Assembly (NCBI GenBank): GCA_022822125.1
Contig: JAJECF010000005.1
Span: forward strand, 1 to 18,314
Length of the DNA: 18,314 nt
Reading direction: 5' to 3'
Source: Alphaproteobacteria bacterium
Lineage (GTDB): Bacteria > Pseudomonadota > Alphaproteobacteria > Bin95
Under the pieces are notes generated by a model that saw only the letters and a program-made list of their open reading frames with translations, ran no database searches and was not told where the DNA came from. The translations under genes and the position numbers were made by a program. Of this stretch, positions 14,375 to 18,314 are shown in pieces (position 1 is the first letter of the stretch; the number at the start of each line of letters is the position of its first letter).

Positions 14375-14398
14375 ACCGGCCCCCTCCACGGGGCCGGT
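14375..14398. terminator. Strong GC hairpin between passenger genes
   Basis: ACCGGCCCC (14375-14383) and GGGGCCGGT (14390-14398) form a perfect 9-bp stem with a 6-base loop. It lies downstream of the small exported-protein gene and upstream of the protease gene, both on the minus strand. No long T-run follows on either strand, so it may be a terminator or another structured element. The 14284-14440 gap has no other clear content. Confidence 0.45.
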
Positions 14399-14440
14399 TC
14401 CTCATTTACCCAGAGAGTGGATCGCCTGTCAACGCGGCGC

Positions 14441-14764
14441 TTATTCGTCTGTAAACTTCGATAGGCAGAGCTGTAGGATCGTCGGGTAAGCGGCGCGGCG
14501 CTCATTCCACGTCGTGCCGGCCTTCATCTTCGCAACCACGTCGCGGATGGCGTTATCGCGGCTTGCCAGCATCAATTGCGCGATATGCTCGCGCTTGACG
14601 CCGAGCTTGACGTCTTCCTCCTTCATGCTCTTGACGTCGAGAGCCGCTGCAACCTCCATACAAGGCTCAAACACCCATTCCACGATCTCGTCATGGATGT
14701 CTGTCGCGGGCGCTGCGGTGGAAAAGGCAAGTGTGGCAGCCAAAGCCGCTATAAGCATCTTCAT
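14441..14764 (-). CDS. Small exported hypothetical protein (IS1595 passenger)
   Basis: A 107-residue protein with a clear signal peptide: MKM, the hydrophobic run LIAALAATLAFS and an A-P-A-T cleavage region near residue 18. The mature part of about 88 residues is helical and charged, with two cysteines (EPCMEV and LQLCLSKF) that could pair in the periplasm. I do not recognise a family. ATG 14764 has a GGGAGAG ribosome site, and the frame upstream of it is unlikely to be coding. It is separated from the protease gene by a hairpin and sits in the same direction. Confidence 0.65.
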   Translation of the reverse strand: MKMLIAALAATLAFSTAAPATDIHDEIVEWVFEPCMEVAAALDVKSMKEEDVKLGVKREHIAQLMLASRDNAIRDVVAKMKAGTTWNERRAAYPTILQLCLSKFTDE

Positions 14765-14785
14765 GGGAACTCTCCCGCGCAGGTT

Positions 14786-14810
14786 CCCGGCGCCCCCAGC
14801 GGGCGCCGGG
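14786..14810. repeat. Perfect 10-bp stem hairpin in the leader of the exported protein
   Basis: CCCGGCGCCC (14786-14795) pairs with GGGCGCCGGG (14801-14810) around a 5-base loop. It lies about 20 bases upstream of the minus-strand ATG at 14764, so it would form in that gene's 5' leader or stop transcription entering from upstream. Confidence 0.5.
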
Positions 14811-14814
14811 CCGT

Positions 14815-14941
14815 TGCACCAATCCAAGCGTATGGAGAGTCCTGCCTATTCGCCTTGCGCCGGGGAGCTACCCTGGCGCCGGGTTATCGGCTGTTGTATT
14901 CGACAGGCGACCCGACAGAGCGGGACGCTTGAATTGGTGCA
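14815..14941. repeat. Inverted-repeat-bounded 127-bp segment
   Basis: tgcaccaatccaagcgt (14815-14831) is matched, with one mismatch, by the complement of 14925-14941. The 93-base interior has no gene. A second, overlapping inverted pair, attcgacag (14898-14906) and ctgtcgaat (14968-14976), lies nearby. The segment separates the minus-strand and plus-strand cargo genes and could hold divergent promoters or be a small relic insertion. Confidence 0.45.
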
Positions 14942-15042
14942 GGGCCAGCATACACCAGGGACATTTTCTGTCGAATCACTTGCATAGGCGGCGGCGGACT
15001 GGCAGAATCTCCGCCCGATCCCGCAAGTGACGAGACAAGCCG

Positions 15043-15255
15043 ATGGAATGGCTCAATGCCGACACGCTTCAACTTGCTGGCATAGTCGGCATCATCGCGT
15101 TCCTCTGGAAGCTGCAACGCGACATGCACCGTGACATTGCCAACCTGCGCGAGCGCATGGCTCGTTTGGAGGGAGCGTTTGAAGGGCTCCGGGATGCAAT
15201 GAGCAGGCTCGAAGACAGAATGACCGGAGTCGAAACCCGACGGAGGCAGACATGA
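15043..15255 (+). CDS. Small membrane-anchored coiled-coil protein (IS1595 passenger)
   Basis: A 70-residue protein. Residues 9-22 (LQLAGIVGIIAFLW) form one short hydrophobic span. The rest is a charged helix with heptad-like spacing (IANLRERMARLEGAFEGLRDAMSRLEDRM), expected to form a coiled coil in the cytoplasm. ATG 15043 follows a GAGACAAG-type site. The stop overlaps the next gene as ATGA, implying coupled translation. The plan resembles small phage-type membrane-anchor proteins, but I cannot name a family. Confidence 0.6.
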   Translation: MEWLNADTLQLAGIVGIIAFLWKLQRDMHRDIANLRERMARLEGAFEGLRDAMSRLEDRMTGVETRRRQT

Positions 15256-15425
15256 CGGCACGCCAAGAGGTCCGGCTGAGGTCGAATCGCTACCAGCCGC
15301 GCAAGGCGGAGATGGAGCAAGTGTTCACGCCGCCGCGCAAGGCCGACGGAACCGAATACACCGTCGGCGAGGCGGTCCGGACGCTCATGCGGCCTGTGAA
15401 GGTGGTGGAAGACCCGGAGGCTTGA
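15252..15425 (+). CDS. Small basic hypothetical protein (IS1595 passenger)
   Basis: A 57-residue hydrophilic protein starting at ATG 15252, which overlaps the preceding stop by ATGA after a GGAGG ribosome site. It is arginine- and lysine-rich in its first half (RLRSNRYQPRK) and has a short GEAVRTLMRPVKVV helix-strand at the end. No known motif is recognised. The tight coupling to its neighbours is the main reason to believe it is translated. Confidence 0.5.
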   Translation: MTARQEVRLRSNRYQPRKAEMEQVFTPPRKADGTEYTVGEAVRTLMRPVKVVEDPEA

Positions 15426-15430
15426 ACGAT

Positions 15431-15643
15431 ATGGGATTGGGCGTACTACGAGTGACAGACATACGGTCCGCCGATGAAGGCCGAACTTTCGTCATCGATT
15501 TCAACATGAATGACAAGAGCCAGCCCGGAACGCTCCAAATAACGTTGCCGAATTCCGTTTCAGGAAATGGAGATGTGGCTTTCCACTTGAAGGAAATCGC
15601 GCAGGGCCTCGAAGTAGCTACGGCACCAAAACTCAAGAGTTAG
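15431..15643 (+). CDS. Small hypothetical protein (IS1595 passenger)
   Basis: A 70-residue protein from ATG 15431, with GGAGG 10 bases upstream; a TTG at 15422 is a less likely start. It looks beta-rich (LGVLRVTDI, TFVIDFNMND, LQITLPNS) with a helical end (HLKEIAQGLEVA). No cysteines, membrane span or known motif is visible. It is the last gene of the three-gene plus-strand run and stops 17 bases before the right inverted repeat. Function unknown. Confidence 0.5.
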   Translation: MGLGVLRVTDIRSADEGRTFVIDFNMNDKSQPGTLQITLPNSVSGNGDVAFHLKEIAQGLEVATAPKLKS

Positions 15644-15684
15644 CGACGGGAATCTCCGTTTGGGACTTTGGTATATAATACCCC

Positions 15685-15692
15685 TTCGAAAG
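15685..15692. repeat. Right target-site duplication of the IS1595 element
   Basis: TTCGAAAG, identical to 12165-12172. Deleting the element and one copy restores the open frame of the Rieske gene across the join (R-P-F-E-G-A-T). Confidence 0.8.
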
Positions 15693-16272
15693 GCCGGTAT
15701 CGGCGGTGCAAATGAGCGTGGGTGAAGTCGCTCACATTGTCGATCACCATCGAGTGGTGAGCCGACCAGGTGAAGCATAGCGGCACGCAGGCCCACCGCC
15801 CGGACCCCTCCAGCTCGGGGATATCGGGGATCGGGCGCTTCTCCGCCCGCTCCGGGTCCCCGGGGAAGAGCCAGATCAGGCCGTACCGGATTTTGACCGG
15901 ATATGTCTTAAGCGCGAGCCGCGGGAAGCTCGTGCCCTCGCGGTTGTACGGGACTCCGGCGGGGCGCCCTTTCCCGCCATACTCCCAACCGTGATAGGCG
16001 CATACCAGCCGGCAGCCCTGCACGTCGCCGATCGAGAGCTTTAGCTGGCGATGCGCGCAGCGGTTCTCGATCGCCTGGAACGCGCCGTCCGCTCCCCGGA
16101 ACAGCGCGATGGATTGTTTCCAGAAAACGACCTCGATCACCGTCCCCGGCTTGACCCGGCGCACCTCCTCGACCGCGTACCAGTAATTCGGATCCATCCC
16201 CGCGGCGCGCGCTTGCTGGCGCAGGGTCCCCGCGTCTTCGAAGGCGGGCGGTGAACCGGTTGCCGGCCTCAT
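15685..16272 (-). pseudogene. sdmA: Rieske oxygenase (SdmA-like), N-terminal fragment
   Basis: The front 196 residues of a Rieske non-heme iron oxygenase. The 2Fe-2S site is C72-x-H74 with C91-x2-H94 (RCAHRQLKL...CAYHGWEY). The start of the catalytic domain has DNVSDFTHAHLH with N179, D182, H185 and H189 as likely iron-site residues. Bacterial SdmA oxidises the C-4 methyls of sterols together with SdmB; the SDR neighbour and sterol genes support that role here. The frame runs into the IS1595 element and stops at 15640 after about 14 foreign residues. ATG 16272 overlaps the SDR stop by ATGA. The remaining half is at 11655-12172. Confidence 0.87.
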
Positions 16273-17426
16273 GTCGCGCTTCTGTCGGGAGTCATCCGAA
16301 TGCCTCCGTCCGGCACGGGATTTCCCGCTTGCGTCGCGGCACGCGGTTTCGCGGCGTCTGCGCGCGGGCGGTTCGCGGCCGGATTGGTAATCGCGTTGCG
16401 GCGGTAGTGAAATTCGTAGGCTTCGTGAACCGCGTCGCGGATGCCGGTCGGGCGATAGCCGAGCTCGCGCTTCGCCTTGCCGGTGTCGGCGTGTCGTCGC
16501 TTTTGCAGCAGGCGGATGGCGCCGGGGGTAAAGCGCTGCGGAAAGTCAGGGTGGAAGCGGCTCAGGTAGAAGCTCGCCACCTCCGAAAAGACCAGCATCG
16601 CGCGGGTCGGCATCCGCCGGCGCGGCCGCGGGACGCCCGAGACCTCCTCGAACAGGTCCAGGATTTCGGAGATCGTCTTGTATTCGCTGCTGAAGATGTA
16701 CTTTTCGCCCGAACGGCCGTGCCGCATGCACAACAAATGCCCTTCGACGATGTCGCGCGCGGCGACGAATTCGAAACCTCCGTCGACATAGGCGCGAAGC
16801 TTGCCGTTGGTGTAATCGCGCAATGTTCTTCCCAGCCGCGAAGGGAAATAATCCGCCCCTCCAACCACGGCACAACAGGTTGCGACCAGAACGTCCTGTC
16901 CCGTCGCCGCGGCGCGCCAGCACTCCTGCTCGACGAGCGACTTGCTGCGCTCGTAGGGCATCGTGCGTTCCATCGGAAAGAACGGCATCGTTTCGTCGCT
17001 GGGAGCCGACGGATCGTCGAGGTCGTAACCGACCGCGCTGAAAGAGCCCGTAACCACAACCCGGCCGGCCTCCGCCTCCCGCGCCGCCTGGAGCACGTTG
17101 CGGGTGCCGAGGACATTGCACTCGAACACGTTTCGGCGGTGCGCGCGGTTGCCTTCGATGGTCGAGATCCGGGCCGCGACGTGATAGACGCCCCGGCAAC
17201 CCGCGACCGCCTGTCTGGTGGCGTCCAGGTCCCTTATGTCGGCGTAGGAGCGTTCGACGTCGAGGCCTTCCAGCCCCTCGTTGTTGTCCTCGTGCCGCAA
17301 CAGCACCCGCACACGGACACCGTCGTCGAGCAGCCTGCGCACCAGATTGGCGCCGACATGACCGGCCGAGCCGGTAACGAAAACGGGCGGCGGCGAGCCC
17401 GCCGGTATGTTCGATCCCGAAGTCAT
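16269..17426 (-). CDS. sdmB: SDR-family sterol dehydrogenase (SdmB-like)
   Basis: A 385-residue extended short-chain dehydrogenase like 3-beta-hydroxysteroid dehydrogenases. The nucleotide fold is FVTGSAGHVGANLVRRLL (TGxxGxxG at 18-25), followed by D-I-R-D-L (63-67), VVVTGSFSAVGY with catalytic serine candidates at 128-130, and Y158-x3-K162 (YERSK). The known partner of SdmA in bacterial C-4 demethylation is this kind of enzyme, which removes the oxidised methyl as CO2 and gives a 3-ketone. The last ~40 residues are low-complexity and probably disordered. ATG 17426 overlaps the antitoxin stop by ATGA and the stop overlaps the Rieske ATG by ATGA. It is the first gene of the sterol operon. Confidence 0.85.
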   Translation of the reverse strand: MTSGSNIPAGSPPPVFVTGSAGHVGANLVRRLLDDGVRVRVLLRHEDNNEGLEGLDVERSYADIRDLDATRQAVAGCRGVYHVAARISTIEGNRAHRRNVFECNVLGTRNVLQAAREAEAGRVVVTGSFSAVGYDLDDPSAPSDETMPFFPMERTMPYERSKSLVEQECWRAAATGQDVLVATCCAVVGGADYFPSRLGRTLRDYTNGKLRAYVDGGFEFVAARDIVEGHLLCMRHGRSGEKYIFSSEYKTISEILDLFEEVSGVPRPRRRMPTRAMLVFSEVASFYLSRFHPDFPQRFTPGAIRLLQKRRHADTGKAKRELGYRPTGIRDAVHEAYEFHYRRNAITNPAANRPRADAAKPRAATQAGNPVPDGGIRMTPDRSAT

Positions 17427-17845
17427 CCAGGCGCCGCGTATCGGAAATGAATTTCCTGACGACCCAGCTTGATCGGCTTCAGTCGCGCATCGACCAGAAC
17501 TTCGATTCGCGCCGGGACGGCGGTGGTGAGGCCGAGCTCGTTGGCAGCGGTCATGCCGTCGATGACGACACGCGCCTGGTCGCGGCGGGTGACGGCACGG
17601 ATGACCGCGCGGTAGTCGGGCACGGTCGGACGTCCGGTCAGCCCATTGGTGCGCGGGCGGTCGTACAGTCCCCGGTCGATGCGGCGCAGATCGCCTGCGG
17701 CAACCAGGCGCTGAAGGGTCTTGTCGACGGCGGCGCGATTGCCGAGATCGGCAAAGTCGCCGGGGACCCAGACCTCGTCCGGGTTGGCCGCCATCCGTGT
17801 GAGGAGGCGGGAACGCAAACCGGGATCTTGAGTTGCGACTGTCAT
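17423..17845 (-). CDS. AbiEi/DUF6088-like antitoxin or regulator, apparently 3'-truncated
   Basis: A 140-residue protein that resembles the N-terminal part of AbiEi-type (DUF6088) antitoxins. A winged-helix front (VPGDFADLGNRAAVDKTLQRL) is followed by AAGDLRRIDRGLYDRP, then NGLTGRPTVPDY and the NELGLTTAVPARIEVLVDAR core and LGRQEIHFRYAAPG. Family members usually continue about 60 residues after an F...AP motif; here the frame stops. The stop overlaps the SDR start. No AbiEii-type toxin is next to it. ATG 17845 is chosen; an in-frame ATG at 17863 is possible. It may bind the repeats upstream and so affect the sterol genes. Confidence 0.65.
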   Translation of the reverse strand: MTVATQDPGLRSRLLTRMAANPDEVWVPGDFADLGNRAAVDKTLQRLVAAGDLRRIDRGLYDRPRTNGLTGRPTVPDYRAVIRAVTRRDQARVVIDGMTAANELGLTTAVPARIEVLVDARLKPIKLGRQEIHFRYAAPG

Positions 17846-17912
17846 GTCCGAAACATGACACATAGTTCCGACACCGCAAGCATTGTCCGAAATATGCTGC
17901 AGTCTTCGGACA
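17845..17912 (-). promoter_or_regulatory. Operator-like repeats before the antitoxin gene
   Basis: tgtccgaaacatg (17845-17857) and tgtccgaaatatg (17884-17896) are direct repeats 39 bases apart, with one mismatch. TGTCCGAA (17884-17891) also forms an inverted pair with TTCGGACA (17905-17912). AbiEi antitoxins repress their own promoter through such repeats. The site is immediately upstream of the gene and would also control anything co-transcribed, including the sterol operon. Confidence 0.5.
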
Positions 17913-18032
17913 GCGTGTGGGGGCCGCAGTCGAAGCCTGGATCCGGTCGAATACAATATTCCGCCCAGCGGCAAGAGCCTGACGATGCCGACATGGAATA
18001 CATCGCCAAGCCGGCAAGAGTGTCGAAATCTT

Positions 18033-18314
18033 TCATCCGGCCGGCGGGGCTGCTTCGGAGACGTCCAGATCGTTGTCGATGCTGTCGCCGATGCGGGCGG
18101 CTGATGCCTTCACGGTATCCCGGGCCAAGTGAGCGTATCTGGCGGTTGTCTGCACCTGCGTGTGACCGAGCAACTTCCCGATCATCGGCAACCCCTCGCC
18201 AAGCGCCAGGGCCCTACTGGCAAACGAGTGTCTGAGGTCATGAATTCGCACGTTGGGCAGGTCGGCGCGGTCCCGGATGCGCCGCCAGGGATGCTGAAGA
18301 TCGGTGAGATGGCT
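18033..18314 (-). CDS. Tyrosine recombinase/integrase, C-terminal part (partial)
   Basis: The gene enters from the right edge and stops at 18033; about 93 residues are visible. They include the catalytic HDLRHSFAS box (H-x-x-R), the LGEGLPMIGKLLGHTQVQTTARYAHL segment with the second His and the nucleophilic Tyr, and a variable tail. This is the C-terminal catalytic domain of a phage- or island-type integrase. The N-terminal half, the first catalytic Arg and any attachment site lie outside the window or are not recognised. Confidence 0.88.
   Translation of the reverse strand, partial: SHLTDLQHPWRRIRDRADLPNVRIHDLRHSFASRALALGEGLPMIGKLLGHTQVQTTARYAHLARDTVKASAARIGDSIDNDLDVSEAAPPAG

Larger units (their letters stand above)
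12173..15684 (+). mobile_element. IS1595-family element (3.5 kb) with passenger genes, inserted in sdmA
   Basis: Imperfect terminal inverted repeats share attatataccaaaNtccca (12176-12194 and the complement of 15661-15679) with one mismatch, and 8-bp duplications flank the element. Inside are a plus-strand ISXO2-like transposase and, beyond a hairpin, at least six further ORFs. These are a 54-residue acidic protein, a trypsin-like protease and a small exported protein on the minus strand, then three short ORFs on the plus strand. The protease part is clearly more AT-rich than the rest of the window, so the cargo came from a different source. At about 3.5 kb it is far longer than a transposase-only IS1595 copy. 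Confidence 0.88.

Noticed and set aside
12173..15684. A complete defence island inside the IS1595 element
   Set aside because: A trypsin-like protease alone is not enough; no sensor, nuclease, reverse transcriptase, STAND ATPase or gasdermin-like partner is visible, so only a weak cargo hypothesis is kept.
16251..17450. 399-codon plus-strand frame opposite the SDR
   Set aside because: Antisense shadow; the minus strand has the TGxxGxxG and YxxxK motifs.
17427..18017. Upstream extension of the SDR gene to 582 residues
   Set aside because: It reads through the antitoxin gene and its promoter in another phase; the nucleotide-binding motif follows ATG 17426 at the usual distance.
1..18314. CRISPR array, tRNA or rRNA genes
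   Set aside because: No regularly spaced repeat-spacer units and no recognisable tRNA or rRNA sequence were seen; the only short repeats are the ones listed.

Overview
This is high-GC bacterial DNA. The compact genes with ATGA overlaps, the absence of introns, and a DUF3572-like gene (a family I associate with Alphaproteobacteria) suggest an alphaproteobacterium. The many insertion sequences resemble those of symbiont or metagenome-derived genomes. The taxonomic call is an inference. No rRNA, tRNA or CRISPR array was seen, and no gene-free stretch exceeds 300 bases.

The core, about 4.7-17.4 kb, is a bacterial sterol-biosynthesis locus. Reading on the minus strand from 17426 down to 5761, the genes are: an SDR dehydrogenase like the C-4 demethylation reductase SdmB; a Rieske oxygenase like SdmA; an ERG24/ERG4-family C-14 sterol reductase; a CYP51 sterol 14-alpha-demethylase; and one 1130-residue polypeptide that joins a squalene monooxygenase to an oxidosqualene cyclase. 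Neighbouring genes overlap by 4-14 bases or lie 8 bases apart, as in a translationally coupled operon. A sterol 24-C-methyltransferase (plus strand, 4723-5754) converges on the operon with a 6-base gap. Further out, a minus-strand membrane protein (2781-3494) shows a W-Y-D-Y spacing and an N..W motif reminiscent of the EXPERA/emopamil-binding (EBP) sterol isomerases. Together these could make a sterol ring from squalene, remove the C-14 and C-4 methyls, reduce the 14(15) double bond, alkylate C-24 and perhaps move the ring-B double bond.

The locus is being broken up by mobile DNA. A 3.5-kb IS1595-family element (12173-15684) with 8-bp target duplications splits sdmA in frame. It carries a transposase plus a trypsin-like protease, a small exported protein and several tiny ORFs. 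An IS66 element ends at 141 and has cut off the front of a GPP34-cytochrome P450 fusion gene (P450 at 200-1672). IS21 istA/istB remnants (about 3559-4586) lie between the EBP-like gene and the methyltransferase, and IS21-end-like repeats (2637-2700) abut a truncated hypothetical gene. At the right edge, an AbiEi/DUF6088-like antitoxin gene lacks its usual 3' part and overlaps the first sterol gene. Beyond it is the C-terminal part of a tyrosine recombinase.
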